The translations under genes were made by a program, and so were the position numbers. Positions 26,728-36,288 of a stretch of 64,000 nucleotides of DNA are shown here, one piece after another. Where the stretch lies: assembly GCF_001425705.1 (NCBI RefSeq), contig NZ_LMDC01000023.1, forward strand, positions 411,079 through 475,078, given 5' to 3'. Below the pieces are notes generated by a model. It made no database searches. It saw only the letters and a program-made list of their open reading frames with translations, and was not told where the DNA came from. The DNA comes from Pelomonas sp. Root1217 (GTDB lineage: Bacteria; Pseudomonadota; Gammaproteobacteria; Burkholderiales; Burkholderiaceae_C). The first letter of the stretch is position 1. Each line of letters begins with the position of its first letter.

Positions 26728-27030
26728 TCACTTGGGCGCCGAGGCGGCGTCGGCCATGCACTTCTTGATGTGGCTCTTGGCTGCGGCGCCATGCAGCTTC
26801 TTGTCCGCGGCAGACTTGTCGCAGGCGGCGCTGGAAGGAGCAGCAGCAGGCGCTGAGGCCGCAGCGGCGCCACCGGACAGGCATTCCTTCATGAAGGCCT
26901 TGCGCTCGTCGCCCGCCTTGCCGCTGGTCTTGGCTTCGGCATTGCAGGCCTTCATCTTGTCCTGCTGTGGCGTGGCCTGGGCCCCGAAAGCGACGGCGGC
27001 ACAGGCGAGCAGGATGGCAATTCGTTTCAT
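26728..27030 (-). CDS. psiF: PsiF family periplasmic protein
   Basis: A 100-residue exported protein: signal peptide (RIAILLACAAVAFGAQA), then two PsiF-type repeats, each with a Cys pair: KMKACNAEA...RKAFMKECLSG and AACDKSAADKK...KSHIKKCMADA, joined by an Ala/Pro/Ser linker. PsiF is a phosphate-starvation-inducible protein of unknown function in E. coli. No Pho box was recognised here. It is followed by its own terminator. Confidence 0.85.
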   Translation of the reverse strand: MKRIAILLACAAVAFGAQATPQQDKMKACNAEAKTSGKAGDERKAFMKECLSGGAAAASAPAAAPSSAACDKSAADKKLHGAAAKSHIKKCMADAASAPK

Positions 27031-27113
27031 TGGGAACTCCTTCTTCGGGAGGTGGATAGGCGAGTCAATTCAAGCATGCGCCCATGGCTGTGCCAAGCCG
27101 TGTTTCATCGGCG

Positions 27114-28451
27114 TCACAGAATTCTTCGTGGATGGTGCAGCGCCTCGTGGGCGGCGTGCAGGCGGCGCACCAGCACGCGGATGAAGCCGCGGTCGAAGCG
27201 GTGCTGGCATTCGGGGCTCAGCTGGCCGACGGACTCGGGCGTGAAGCAGATCGTCGTGCACTCCTGGCTGACACGGATGTCGGCACTGTGGCGGCGCAGA
27301 TCGGGGTTGGGCGCCAGATAGGCCATCTCGCCCACCGACGTGCCCTGGCCCAGCGAGGCCACCAGCCGGCCGTCGCGGAAGACCTGGACCTCGCCCTGGG
27401 CAATGATGTGGAAGCTGTTGCCCTCCTGGCCACGCCTGAACAAGGCGTGCCCGACCGGATAGCGCTTCCAGCGCGCGCGCCGCACCACTTCCCAAAGCTG
27501 CACGTCGCCAAAGTCGGCAAAGAACTCCAGCGAGCGCAACAGGTTGAAGCGCTCGGAGTCGCGCACCTCGCCGAGGCGGTTCAGCGGCACCTGCTGGCTG
27601 GCCACCAGGGCCGACAAGGCCTGGGCAAAACCCTCCCAGTCGGCAAAGCGCTCGTGCGGGTTCTTGGCCAGGGCGCGCAGCACGACGGCGTCCAGCCCTT
27701 CGGTGACGCCCTGGCGCTGGCCCATCAACGGCAACGGCGGCTGGTGGTAGATCTGGTGCATCAGCGCCATCTGGTGCGGCGCATCGAAGGGCGGCCGGCC
27801 GCTGATCAGGTGGTAGAGCACGGCGCCCAGGGCGTAGATGTCGGCACGGCAGTCCACATCGCCGCCCTCGATCTGCTCGGGCGGCATATAGGCGAGCGAG
27901 CCGACGCGGTGAATCTGGGTCGAATCAGCCAGCAGGTTGAGGGCCGAGCCGAAGTCGCTGACCTTGACGTCGACGACCTGGCCGCCGGCGTCCAGCACGG
28001 CCAGCAGATTGGCCGGCTTCACGTCGCGGTGGATGACGCCCTGGCGGTAGACATAGCTCAGCGCCATCGCGCACTTGAAGCCCAGTTCGACGATCTGGTC
28101 CAGCGGCAGCAGGCGGTCGCTGCGGCAGAAGTGCTTCAGCGTGACGCCGGGCACGTATTCCATGACGAGATAAGGCGCGGCCTCCTCGGACACGGCATCG
28201 ACGATGGCGACGACATTGGGATGGTGCAGCCGCCCGGCCAAGGCCGCCTCGGCGCTGAAGAAGCGGTTGCTGAAATCGCTGGCCGGTGCATCGGGCGGCG
28301 GCGCCCAGGCGCGCATGCGCTTGATGGCCACGTCCTTGTCCTGGAAGGGATCGCGGGCCAGGAAGACATCGCTCGTCGCCCCCTCGCCCAGGCGCTTGAG
28401 CACCTGGTAGCGGCCGATATGGGCGGGCAGATCGTCGGCAGAGGCGCTCAT
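27114..28451 (-). CDS. serine/threonine protein kinase with cyclic-nucleotide-binding domain
   Basis: A 445-residue cytoplasmic protein. Residues ~14-280 are a Hanks-type kinase: Gly loop RLGEGATSDVF, ATP lysine 44 in VAIKRM, catalytic HRDVKPANLL (Asp143), DFG at 166-168, and YMPPEQIEG. Residues ~320-420 form a cyclic-nucleotide-binding domain with PVGHALFRRGQEGNSFHI and GTSVGEMAYL. All catalytic residues are intact. The fusion suggests a kinase controlled by cAMP or c-di-GMP, although the usual phosphate-cassette arginine is not obvious. No membrane segment. Target proteins unknown. Confidence 0.9.
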   Translation of the reverse strand: MSASADDLPAHIGRYQVLKRLGEGATSDVFLARDPFQDKDVAIKRMRAWAPPPDAPASDFSNRFFSAEAALAGRLHHPNVVAIVDAVSEEAAPYLVMEYVPGVTLKHFCRSDRLLPLDQIVELGFKCAMALSYVYRQGVIHRDVKPANLLAVLDAGGQVVDVKVSDFGSALNLLADSTQIHRVGSLAYMPPEQIEGGDVDCRADIYALGAVLYHLISGRPPFDAPHQMALMHQIYHQPPLPLMGQRQGVTEGLDAVVLRALAKNPHERFADWEGFAQALSALVASQQVPLNRLGEVRDSERFNLLRSLEFFADFGDVQLWEVVRRARWKRYPVGHALFRRGQEGNSFHIIAQGEVQVFRDGRLVASLGQGTSVGEMAYLAPNPDLRRHSADIRVSQECTTICFTPESVGQLSPECQHRFDRGFIRVLVRRLHAAHEALHHPRRIL

Positions 28452-28491
28452 CGCGGGGCATGATACGGGCCGCTCCTGGAGGTGCAGGCCC

Positions 28492-28890
28492 TTGTTCTCC
28501 CACGTATTTCTCGGTACTCGTGACTTCGAGCGCGCCTTGGCGTTCTACCGCCCGTTGATGGCGCTGCTGGGCGTGGCCGAGCGCTTCTGCGAACCCGAAA
28601 AACCTTGGGCCGGATGGCAAAGCAGCCCCGGGCCACGGCCATTGTTTCTGCTCGGCAAACCTTTCAACGGCGAGGAGCACGTGCCCGGCAACGGCCAGAT
28701 GGTGGCGCTGCTGGCTGCCGATCATGCGCAGGTCGATCAGGCCCATGCGCTGGCCCTGGCGCATGGCGGCCGCTGCGAGGGCGCCCCGGGGCTGAGGCCG
28801 CAGTACCACGCGAACTACTACGGCGCCTATTTCCGCGACCCGGACGGCAACAAACTCTGCGTCGCCTGTCACGACTCGACGGCCGGCTGA
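28492..28890 (+). CDS. VOC family (glyoxalase-like) protein
   Basis: A 132-residue protein of the vicinal-oxygen-chelate fold: MFSHVFLGTRDFERALAFYRPLM starts the first beta-alpha-beta-beta-beta module and AYFRDPDGNKLCVACH ends the second. Metal ligand candidates are His4 and a Glu/His near the C-terminus. It starts with TTG at 28492 after a TGGAGG ribosome-binding site. The reaction is not identifiable; related proteins include lactoylglutathione lyases and antibiotic-resistance dioxygenases. Confidence 0.82.
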   Translation: MFSHVFLGTRDFERALAFYRPLMALLGVAERFCEPEKPWAGWQSSPGPRPLFLLGKPFNGEEHVPGNGQMVALLAADHAQVDQAHALALAHGGRCEGAPGLRPQYHANYYGAYFRDPDGNKLCVACHDSTAG

Positions 28891-28944
28891 GTCGGCGCCG
28901 CCGGCGGCTCATGCGTTCAGGGGCTGCCTCCTAGAATCCCGCCC

Positions 28945-30663
28945 ATGATCCAAGCCAAGCAGGCGCTGCTCGCCGCACTCGCCGACTCCCTCCAGGAAAT
29001 TGCCCCCGGATCGAATGCCGCCGTGGCCTTCGAATCCCCCAAGCAGGCCGCCCATGGCGACTTCGCCTGCACGGCCGCCATGCAGCTGGCCAAGCCGCTC
29101 AAGGCCAACCCGCGCGAGCTGGCCACGCGCCTGATCGCTGCTCTGGAGGCAAAGCCAGCTTTTCAGATCTGGGTCCAGGCGCTGGAGATCGCCGGGCCCG
29201 GCTTCATCAACATCCGCCTCAAGCCCGAGGCCAAGCAGGCTGTCGTCGGTGAGGTGCTGGCCGCCGGAGCGAAGTTCGGCCACCGCGCGCCCACGGGCAA
29301 GCACGTCATGATCGAGTTCGTGTCGGCCAACCCGACCGGCCCGCTGCACGTGGGCCATGCCCGTCAGGCGGCGCTGGGCGACTCGCTGTGCTCGGTGTTC
29401 CAGAGCCAGGGCCACGACGTGACCCGCGAGTTCTATTACAACGACGCCGGCGTGCAGATCGCCACGCTGGCCAACTCCACGCAGATGCGCCTGAAGGGCT
29501 TCAAGCCCGGTGACGCCGAATGGCCCGAGGCGGCCTACAACGGCGACTACATCCAGGACATCGCCGACGCATTCCTCGCCAAGGAAACGGTCAAGGCCGA
29601 CGACCGCGAGTTCACCGCCTCGGGCGACGTGAACGACCTGGACAGCATCCGCCAGTTCGCCGTCGCCTACCTGCGCCACGAGCAGGACCTGGACCTGCAG
29701 GCCTTCGGCCTGAAGTTCGACAGCTACTTCCTGGAAAGCAGCGTCTACGCCGGTGGCCAGTTGGAGAAGACGGTCGAGCGCATCGTCGCCAACGGCAAGA
29801 CCTACGAGGAAGGCGGTGCGCTATGGTTCCGCTCGACCGACTACGGCGACGACAAGGACCGCGTGATGCGCAAGTCCGAAGGCGGCTTCACCTATTTCGT
29901 GCCGGATATCGCGTACCACATCAACAAGTTCGAGCGCGGCTACACGCAGTGCATCAACATCCAGGGCACCGACCACCACGGCACCATCGCCCGGGTGCGC
30001 GGCGGCCTGCAGGCGGTCAACATGGGCATCCCGCAGGGCTTCCCCGACTACGTGCTGCACAAGATGGTCACGGTGATGAAAGGCGGCGAGGAGGTCAAGA
30101 TCTCCAAGCGCGCCGGCTCCTACGTGACGCTGCGCGACCTGATCGACTGGACCAGCCGCGACGCTGTGCGCTTCTTCCTGATCAGCCGCAAGGCCGACAC
30201 CGAGTTCGTCTTCGACATCGACCTGGCACTGAAGGCCAACGACGAGAACCCGGTCTTCTACGTGCAGTACGCGCATGCCCGCATCTGCTCGGTGATCCGC
30301 AAATGGGGTGGCGATGTGTCGACGATCGCCGACGCCGACATGAGCCTGCTGACCGCGCCGACCGAGGAGGCCCTGATGCTCAAGCTCGCCACCTACCCGG
30401 ACATGCTGGCGGGTGCTGCCGCCGGCATCGCGCCGCATGACGTGGCCTTCTATGCGCGCGATCTGGCCGGCGCCTATCACTCCTACTACGGCGCCGAGCG
30501 CGTGCTCGACCAGACACCCGAGCTCAGCCGCGCCCGCGTCGCGCTGCTGGCCGCGACGCGCCAGGTGCTGGCCAACGCGCTGGGCATGCTGGGCGTCAGC
30601 GCGCCCGAGCAGATGAACCGCGATATTCCTGAATCTGCCGAATCCCTCACGGAGAACGAATGA
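28945..30663 (+). CDS. argS: arginyl-tRNA synthetase
   Basis: A 572-residue class I synthetase that charges tRNA-Arg. It has the ArgRS N-terminal domain (residues 1-100), the HIGH-equivalent [17 protein letters not shown], the KMSKS-equivalent [10 protein letters not shown] at about residue 386, and an alpha-helical anticodon-binding C-terminus. Length is normal. The start at 28945 follows closely after the VOC gene, and the stop overlaps the ATG of the SPOR gene (ATGA), so both are co-transcribed. Confidence 0.97.
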   Translation: MIQAKQALLAALADSLQEIAPGSNAAVAFESPKQAAHGDFACTAAMQLAKPLKANPRELATRLIAALEAKPAFQIWVQALEIAGPGFINIRLKPEAKQAVVGEVLAAGAKFGHRAPTGKHVMIEFVSANPTGPLHVGHARQAALGDSLCSVFQSQGHDVTREFYYNDAGVQIATLANSTQMRLKGFKPGDAEWPEAAYNGDYIQDIADAFLAKETVKADDREFTASGDVNDLDSIRQFAVAYLRHEQDLDLQAFGLKFDSYFLESSVYAGGQLEKTVERIVANGKTYEEGGALWFRSTDYGDDKDRVMRKSEGGFTYFVPDIAYHINKFERGYTQCINIQGTDHHGTIARVRGGLQAVNMGIPQGFPDYVLHKMVTVMKGGEEVKISKRAGSYVTLRDLIDWTSRDAVRFFLISRKADTEFVFDIDLALKANDENPVFYVQYAHARICSVIRKWGGDVSTIADADMSLLTAPTEEALMLKLATYPDMLAGAAAGIAPHDVAFYARDLAGAYHSYYGAERVLDQTPELSRARVALLAATRQVLANALGMLGVSAPEQMNRDIPESAESLTENE

Positions 30664-31325
30664 CTGCTGTCTCGAAACCTGCCGGCCACAAGAACCAGAA
30701 AGGCGGCTTCGTCCTTGGGCTGATCGTCGGCCTGCTGGTCGGCCTGGCCGTTGCGCTGGGCGTGGCCCTGTACATCACCAAAGTGCCCATCCCCTTCGTG
30801 AACAAGGTGCCCCAGCGCACGGCGGAGCAGGACGCCGCCGAAACCGAGCGCAACCGCAACTGGGATCCGAACGCGCCGCTGGCCGGCAAGGCCGCCCGCA
30901 GCGCCAGCGGTGTCGTCAACGCGCCGGTGGCGACTGCGCCGCCGCCGCCGCCCAGCACGAACGCCAGTGCGGCCGCCGCGACGGCCAGTGCCGCCGCCAC
31001 GGCAGCCCTGCCCCCGCCTGCCAAGCCAGCCGCCAAGGCCGAAGCGCCCGCCTCCGCGCCCACCGCGACAGCGGCGGCCGGTGCCGATGCCTATGTCTAC
31101 TTCGTGCAGGCCGGCGCTTTCACCCGCCCCGAAGAGGCTGAGTCCCAGAAGGCCAAGCTGGCCATCCAGGGCTTCACCGCCAAAGTCATGGAGCGCGAGC
31201 AGAACGGCCGCACCGTCTTTCGCGTGCGCCTTGGGCCTTCGGACACCCGCGAGGCTGCCGAAGACCTGCAGCGCAAGATTGAAGGGGCTGGCTTCGAGGC
31301 CAATCTCGTTCGTGTACAACGCTGA
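30660..31325 (+). CDS. SPOR domain cell-division-type protein
   Basis: A 221-residue bitopic inner-membrane protein. One membrane helix (about residues 17-40, [21 protein letters not shown]), a long Ala/Pro-rich periplasmic linker, and a C-terminal SPOR domain (~145-221; [37 protein letters not shown]). SPOR domains bind denuded glycan at the septum, as in FtsN. The ATG overlaps the argS stop by four bases. argS-SPOR order is common in Betaproteobacteria. Confidence 0.9.
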   Translation: MTAVSKPAGHKNQKGGFVLGLIVGLLVGLAVALGVALYITKVPIPFVNKVPQRTAEQDAAETERNRNWDPNAPLAGKAARSASGVVNAPVATAPPPPPSTNASAAAATASAAATAALPPPAKPAAKAEAPASAPTATAAAGADAYVYFVQAGAFTRPEEAESQKAKLAIQGFTAKVMEREQNGRTVFRVRLGPSDTREAAEDLQRKIEGAGFEANLVRVQR

Positions 31326-31356
31326 CCGCATTACCGCCTGAAGGATGACTGCTGCC

Positions 31357-32025
31357 ATGAAGCGCCGTGATTTCTCCGCCCTGCTCGCCTCTGTCCCCCT
31401 TGCCGGTGCCACGGGCAACGCGCTCGCCCAGGGCGGCCCCATCGAAGGCCGCCAGTACACGGTGCTGAATCCACCGCTGCCCACCACGCCGGGCAAGATC
31501 GAGGTGGTCGAGTTCTTCTGGTACGGCTGCCCGCATTGCTTCGCCTTCGAGCCAGCCATCGAGGCCTGGGCCAAGCAGCTGCCGGCCGACGTGAGCTTCC
31601 GCAAGGTCCATGTGGCCTTCCGCGCCAACGTCAAGATCCACCAGCGCATGTTCTATGCGCTGGAATCCATGGGCAAGGAAGCGGCCGCGCGCCCGGCCAT
31701 CTTCAATGCCATGCACCAGCAGAACCTGGCCCTGGACGACGCCAAGAGCCAGGCCAAGTTCCTGTCGCCGCTGGGCATCGACCCAACCAAATACCAGGAG
31801 GCCTACAACTCCTTCGGCGTCGTCACCAAGTGCTCCCAGGCCGAGAAGCTGTCCGAGGCCTACCGCATCGAAGGCGTGCCCAGCATCGGCGTGGCTGGCC
31901 GCTTCCTGACCTCGCCCAGCGACGCAGGCAAGGGCCTTCCCCAGCGCCTGACCGAGCAGGAGCTCGGCCAGAAAGCGTTGCAGGTCACCGAGTTCCTGAT
32001 TCAACGCGCCAGGAATAAAGCATGA
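31357..32025 (+). CDS. dsbA: thiol:disulfide interchange protein DsbA
   Basis: A 222-residue periplasmic oxidoreductase. Signal peptide with twin-arginine-like start (MKRRDFSALLAS) ending at ALAQ. The thioredoxin-fold active site is WYGCPHC (Cys58, Cys61) and the cis-proline is in EGVPSIGV. It introduces disulphides into exported proteins. The ATG at 31357 follows AAGGA by about 12 bases; an upstream ATG at 31345 has poor spacing. It overlaps a second DsbA-like gene. Confidence 0.92.
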   Translation: MKRRDFSALLASVPLAGATGNALAQGGPIEGRQYTVLNPPLPTTPGKIEVVEFFWYGCPHCFAFEPAIEAWAKQLPADVSFRKVHVAFRANVKIHQRMFYALESMGKEAAARPAIFNAMHQQNLALDDAKSQAKFLSPLGIDPTKYQEAYNSFGVVTKCSQAEKLSEAYRIEGVPSIGVAGRFLTSPSDAGKGLPQRLTEQELGQKALQVTEFLIQRARNKA

Positions 32026-32681
32026 AGCGGCGTAGCGCCACGGCAGCCCTGATCACGGCCGGCTTCGCACCTGCCGTGTTCGCCCAGGGTGGCCCGGTCG
32101 AGGGCAAGCACTACGCGCGCCTGGGCCAGACCTTGCCAGGCACGCCCGGCAAGGTCGACGTCATCGAGTTCTTCTTCTACAAGTGCCCCCACTGCAACGC
32201 CTTTGATCCGCTGCTGGAGGCCTGGGTGCACCAACTGCCGGCCGACGTGAGCTTCCGCCGCGTGCCTGTGGGCGCGCAGCTCGTGCTCAAGCTGCACCAG
32301 CGCATGTATTACGCGCTCGAAGCGATGGGCGCACTGACGCCAGCGGTGCACAGCGGTATCTTCAACGCCTTCCATCGCGGTGGCGTCGAGGCCAATGACG
32401 AGGCAGCCGTTGCAGCCCTGGCTGGCCGGCTGGGCGTGGACACGGCCAAGTTCAAGCAGGCCTTCAACTCCTTCGGCGTGCAGGCCAAGGTCCAGCAAGG
32501 CATGAAGCTGGCCGAGCTGAGCGGCGCAGACAACGTGCCAGCACTCGTCATCGCCGGGCGTTGGCGCACCGGCCCCGGCATGGCCGGCACGCCAGGCCAG
32601 AGCGAGGCCGCCCAGGGCCAGCAGGCGCTGGCGGTGGCGGACTTCCTCATCAAGATGGCACGCGCTGGCAAGGTTTCCTGA
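32022..32681 (+). CDS. second DsbA-like thiol oxidoreductase
   Basis: A 219-residue paralogue of the preceding protein: exported (signal ending AVFAQ), active site FYKCPHC (Cys55, Cys58), cis-proline in DNVPALVI, and the same shared blocks PADVSFR, LHQRMYYALEAMG and FNSFGV. It starts in the ATGA overlap of the first copy, so the pair is a tandem duplication that has diverged. A Lys precedes the active-site Cys in place of Gly, which would change its redox properties. Substrates unknown. Confidence 0.9.
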   Translation: MKRRSATAALITAGFAPAVFAQGGPVEGKHYARLGQTLPGTPGKVDVIEFFFYKCPHCNAFDPLLEAWVHQLPADVSFRRVPVGAQLVLKLHQRMYYALEAMGALTPAVHSGIFNAFHRGGVEANDEAAVAALAGRLGVDTAKFKQAFNSFGVQAKVQQGMKLAELSGADNVPALVIAGRWRTGPGMAGTPGQSEAAQGQQALAVADFLIKMARAGKVS

Positions 32682-32751
32682 CGACTTGCCGGGTGGGAAA
32701 GGCTGGCGAAGGCAGGCGGCCCCTAGAATGGCCTGCAACTTCCGTGCCGCC

Positions 32752-33369
32752 ATGCCACGTCACCTGATTCCGCTCGCCGCTGCGCTCACTCTGGCGCTCG
32801 CCTTCTCCGCCGCCCAGGCGGAGAAGGCCGATCGGCTCAAGCCCATGGTTTTCACGGCCGACAAGGAAGGCCGGATCGACAGCGTCAACCAGCGCACCGA
32901 GCTGTTCGGCAACGTCATCATCACCAAGGGCACGCTGATGCTGCGCGCCGAGAAGGTGGACGTGCGCGAGACCCGCGACGGCTACCACCAGGCCTATGCC
33001 AGCGGCGCAACCGGCCAGCCGGTCAGCTTTCGCCAGGCGCGCGACACGCCCGGCGAAGCCATCGAAGGCCATGCCGATCAGCTCGAGTACGACACCAAGT
33101 CCGAGACCGTGCGCTTCATCGGCAATGCCAATGTGCGCCGCATGAGCGGCGCGACGGTGGCCCAGGAGGTCACGGGCGCCGTCATCATCTACGACAGCCG
33201 CACCGAAGTCTTCGCGCTGGAAGGAGGCAGCGCCTCGCCCAACCCGAACGGCCGCGTGCGCATGGTGCTGATGCCCCGCGCCCAGCCCGACGCTCCAGCC
33301 TCGGCGCCGCCGACGGGGCTTCCGCTGCAGCCCTCCACGACGATCACACCGCCGAAGAAAACGCCATGA
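32752..33369 (+). CDS. lptA: LPS transport periplasmic protein LptA
   Basis: A 205-residue exported protein with signal ending SAAQA, followed by the OstA/LptA beta-jellyroll ([57 protein letters not shown]) and a Pro-rich tail. LptA bridges LptC to LptD in lipopolysaccharide transport. The ATG at 32752 is chosen to place the signal peptide at the N-terminus. It overlaps lptB by four bases. The usual lptC upstream is absent here; a DsbA gene precedes it instead. Confidence 0.93.
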   Translation: MPRHLIPLAAALTLALAFSAAQAEKADRLKPMVFTADKEGRIDSVNQRTELFGNVIITKGTLMLRAEKVDVRETRDGYHQAYASGATGQPVSFRQARDTPGEAIEGHADQLEYDTKSETVRFIGNANVRRMSGATVAQEVTGAVIIYDSRTEVFALEGGSASPNPNGRVRMVLMPRAQPDAPASAPPTGLPLQPSTTITPPKKTP

Positions 33370-34151
33370 CCACGGCCGAGCCCGTCACCAGCCGCCCCGC
33401 GGCGGCATGCGGCAGCCGCCTCGAAGCCGAGGCGCTGGCCAAGACCTATGGCGTGCGCAAGGTCGTCAAGGATGTCCACGTGCGCGTGGACTGCGGCGAG
33501 GTCGTCGGCCTGCTCGGCCCCAATGGCGCGGGCAAGACGACCAGCTTCTACATGATCGTCGGGCTGGTGCGCTCGGATGCCGGCGTCATCCGCATCGATG
33601 GCGCCGAGGTGCAGCGCCTGCCCATCCATGCCCGCGCCCGCCTGGGTCTGTCCTACCTGCCGCAGGAAGCGTCGATCTTCCGCAAGCTGACCGTCGAGCA
33701 GAACATCCGCGCCGTGCTGGAACTGCAGCAGGACGAGCGTGGCAGGGCCCTGTCCAAGGCGCGCATCGATGAACTGCTGAACGGCCTGCTGCACGACCTC
33801 TCCATCGAAGGCCTGCGCGACAGCCCGGCGCCGGCGCTGTCGGGAGGCGAGCGCCGTCGCGTCGAGATCGCCCGGGCGCTGGCCACCCAGCCGCGCTTCA
33901 TCCTGCTGGACGAGCCTTTCGCCGGTGTCGACCCCATCGCGGTGCTGGAGATCCAGCGCATCATCGGCTTCCTGAAGGCGCGTGGCATCGGCGTGCTGAT
34001 CACGGACCACAACGTCCGCGAGACGCTGGGCATCTGCGACCGCGCCTACATCATCAGCGAGGGCGCCGTGCTCGCCGAAGGCACACCCGACGAGATCGTG
34101 GCCAATGCCGACGTGCGCAAGGTGTACCTGGGTGAGAACTTTCGCATGTGA
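33366..34151 (+). CDS. lptB: LPS export ABC transporter ATPase LptB
   Basis: A 261-residue cytoplasmic ATPase powering LPS extraction by LptFG. Walker [12 protein letters not shown]-loop [14 protein letters not shown], signature [12 protein letters not shown], Walker [13 protein letters not shown] and switch [10 protein letters not shown] are all typical of LptB. An extra ~20 N-terminal residues precede the ABC domain. It is coupled to lptA by ATGA and followed by rpoN, the common proteobacterial order. Confidence 0.96.
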   Translation: MTTAEPVTSRPAAACGSRLEAEALAKTYGVRKVVKDVHVRVDCGEVVGLLGPNGAGKTTSFYMIVGLVRSDAGVIRIDGAEVQRLPIHARARLGLSYLPQEASIFRKLTVEQNIRAVLELQQDERGRALSKARIDELLNGLLHDLSIEGLRDSPAPALSGGERRRVEIARALATQPRFILLDEPFAGVDPIAVLEIQRIIGFLKARGIGVLITDHNVRETLGICDRAYIISEGAVLAEGTPDEIVANADVRKVYLGENFRM

Positions 34152-34176
34152 TGGCGGCACTGACGTGAGAACAGAA

Positions 34177-34252
34177 TGCATCCACAGAGGCACAAAGACA
34201 CGGAGGAAAGCCAGCAGGCGCTTCTCTGTGTCTCTGTGCCTCTGTGGTTGCA
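34177..34252. repeat. dispersed long inverted repeat, copy 2
   Basis: The arms 34177-34205 and 34224-34252 are inverted copies (29 bases, three mismatches), built on CCACAGAGGCAC and GTGCCTCTGTGG. The right arm matches that of the copy at 21107-21182. It lies in the lptB-rpoN gap, just before the rpoN start. Confidence 0.85.
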
Positions 34253-34279
34253 TTTGCCGTGCAGCCTTGGCGCGCTGAC

Positions 34280-35791
34280 ATGAAGCAGACGCTCCAGGTC
34301 CGCCTCAGTCAGCACCTCGCGCTGACGCCCCAGCTGCAGCAATCCATCCGGCTGCTGCAGCTGTCCACGTTGGAGCTGCACCAGGAAGTCGAGCAGATGC
34401 TGGCCAGCAACCCGCTGCTGGAGACCGAAGAGGAATTCACCGTCAGCACGCCCGAGCTGGCCAGCAATGCGCCGGCCGAAACGTCCGCCGCGGAAACCAG
34501 CAGTGACACCGGCGCCGAAGCGGAGACCGCCGAGGCGCCCGAGCTGAGCGGCGAGGACTTCGGCGGCACCGAGCGCGAGGACTGGGAGAACGGCACCGAG
34601 AAGGACGACTTCGACGGCATCCGCGAGCTGCCCTCCAGCAGCGGCAGCGGCAGTGGCAGCGGCGAGGACGACGGCGAGCGCGAGAGCCAGGAATTCGCCG
34701 AACTGACGCTGGCCGAGCATCTTGCCGAGCAGCTCGCCGGCCACCACTTGTCGCCGGAAGACCGCGCTGCCCTGCAGGTGCTGATCGAATCGCTGAACGA
34801 GGACGGCTACCTCGAAGACCCGCTCGAGGAGATCGCCGCGGCCCTCATCGAAGACGAAGAGGCCCGCGAGGACCTGCTGGACCGCCTGCGCATCGCGCTG
34901 CGGCTGCTGCAGAGCCTGGAGCCCGCGGGCATTGCCGCGCGCGACCTGTCCGAATGCCTGGTGCTGCAGCTGCGCGCCTGCCCGAAGTGCCCTGCCCAGG
35001 TCATCGCCATCCTGATCTGCAAGAGTCATCTGGAATTGCTGGCCCGGCGCGACATGCGCCGCCTGATGGCCGAGACTGGTGCCGACGAAACCATGCTGCG
35101 CGAAGCCCAGGGGCTGATCACCCAGCTTGAGCCCAAGCCGGGCCGGCGCTTCACCCAGGGCGCGGCGGCGGCCATCGTGCCGGACGTCATCGTGCGCAAG
35201 AGTGGCCGCGAATTCCGCGTCATGCTCAACCCCGAGGTCGCGCCCAAGCTGCGCATCAACGACCTCTATGCCAATGCATTGCGCGCCACGCGCGGCGGCA
35301 TCAGCAACTCGCCGCTCGGTGGGCAGCTGCAGGAGGCGCGCTGGTTCATCAAGAACATCCAGCAGCGCTTTGAAACCATCCTGCGCGTGAGCCAGGCCAT
35401 CGTCGAGCGCCAGCGCGGCTTCTTCACGCATGGTGCGCTGGCCATGAAACCGCTGGTGCTGCGCGAGATCGCCGACGAGCTCGGCCTGCACGAGTCCACC
35501 ATCTCGCGCGTGACGACGGCCAAGTACATGGCCACCAGCTGGGGCACCTTCGAGCTGAAGTATTTCTTCGGCTCGGGGCTCAGCACCGAGGCCGGCGGCG
35601 AGGCGTCCAGCACCGCGGTGCGCGCGCTGATCAAGCAATTCGTCGCGGCCGAGGACATCAAGAAGCCGCTGTCCGACAGCGCGCTGGCGGCCATGCTCGA
35701 GGAGCAGGGCATCCAGTGCGCGCGGCGCACGGTGGCCAAGTACCGCGAGGCGATGAAGATCGCGCCGGCGAATTTGCGCAAGGCGCTGTAG
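34280..35791 (+). CDS. rpoN: RNA polymerase sigma-54 factor
   Basis: A 503-residue sigma-54. Region I is Gln/Leu-rich (LSQHLALTPQLQQSIRLLQLS); region II (residues ~50-140) is strongly acidic; the core-binding and HTH domains follow, with the RpoN box ARRTVAKYRE near the C-terminus. It directs polymerase to -24/-12 promoters under control of enhancer-binding proteins. The ATG at 34280 gives the family N-terminus; a longer reading begins inside the inverted repeat. Confidence 0.97.
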   Translation: MKQTLQVRLSQHLALTPQLQQSIRLLQLSTLELHQEVEQMLASNPLLETEEEFTVSTPELASNAPAETSAAETSSDTGAEAETAEAPELSGEDFGGTEREDWENGTEKDDFDGIRELPSSSGSGSGSGEDDGERESQEFAELTLAEHLAEQLAGHHLSPEDRAALQVLIESLNEDGYLEDPLEEIAAALIEDEEAREDLLDRLRIALRLLQSLEPAGIAARDLSECLVLQLRACPKCPAQVIAILICKSHLELLARRDMRRLMAETGADETMLREAQGLITQLEPKPGRRFTQGAAAAIVPDVIVRKSGREFRVMLNPEVAPKLRINDLYANALRATRGGISNSPLGGQLQEARWFIKNIQQRFETILRVSQAIVERQRGFFTHGALAMKPLVLREIADELGLHESTISRVTTAKYMATSWGTFELKYFFGSGLSTEAGGEASSTAVRALIKQFVAAEDIKKPLSDSALAAMLEEQGIQCARRTVAKYREAMKIAPANLRKAL

Positions 35792-35801
35792 AGGAGTAGC
35801 T

Positions 35802-36281
35802 ATGCCGAGAGTTCTGCCCCTGGCCATCACTCTGGCTGCGCTGCTGAGCGGCCCTGCCGCGCAGGCACAGAGCCTCGCGGGCGACGTCAAGGCCTGCCGC
35901 CAGCTGACCGACTCGGCACGCCGCCTGGCCTGCTACGACGCGCTGCCGCTGCCGGCGGAACAACCGGCCAAGGCTGTAGCGCCCGCGCCGGTAGCGCCCG
36001 CCGACCCCGTGACCAAGTTCGGCCAGGAGTCGGTGAAGCTGCCCGATGCGCCGCCCGAGCTGAAGCAGATCGAAAGCCGCATCCGCGGCAGGTTCGCAGG
36101 CTGGGGCGCCAACACGCGCATCGAGCTGGAGAATGGACAGTCCTGGCGCGTCGCCGACGGCAGCAGCGCCATCTACGACCTGGACAATCCGAAAGCCATC
36201 GTGCACCGCGGCATGATGGGCGCCTTCTTCCTGGAAATCGAGGGCATCGGTTTCCAGATCAAGGTGACGCGAGTGCGCTGA
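35802..36281 (+). CDS. conserved exported hypothetical protein
   Basis: A 159-residue protein with a signal peptide ending at AQAQS. The mature N-terminus has ACRQLTDSARRLACYDALP, a cysteine-containing motif found in many small exported Proteobacterial proteins. The C-terminal half (FAGWGANTRIELENGQSWRV) is probably a small beta-barrel. GAGGAG precedes the ATG. Function is unknown; it follows rpoN by 10 bases and may be co-transcribed. Confidence 0.75.
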   Translation: MPRVLPLAITLAALLSGPAAQAQSLAGDVKACRQLTDSARRLACYDALPLPAEQPAKAVAPAPVAPADPVTKFGQESVKLPDAPPELKQIESRIRGRFAGWGANTRIELENGQSWRVADGSSAIYDLDNPKAIVHRGMMGAFFLEIEGIGFQIKVTRVR

Positions 36282-36288
36282 CCGCTGC

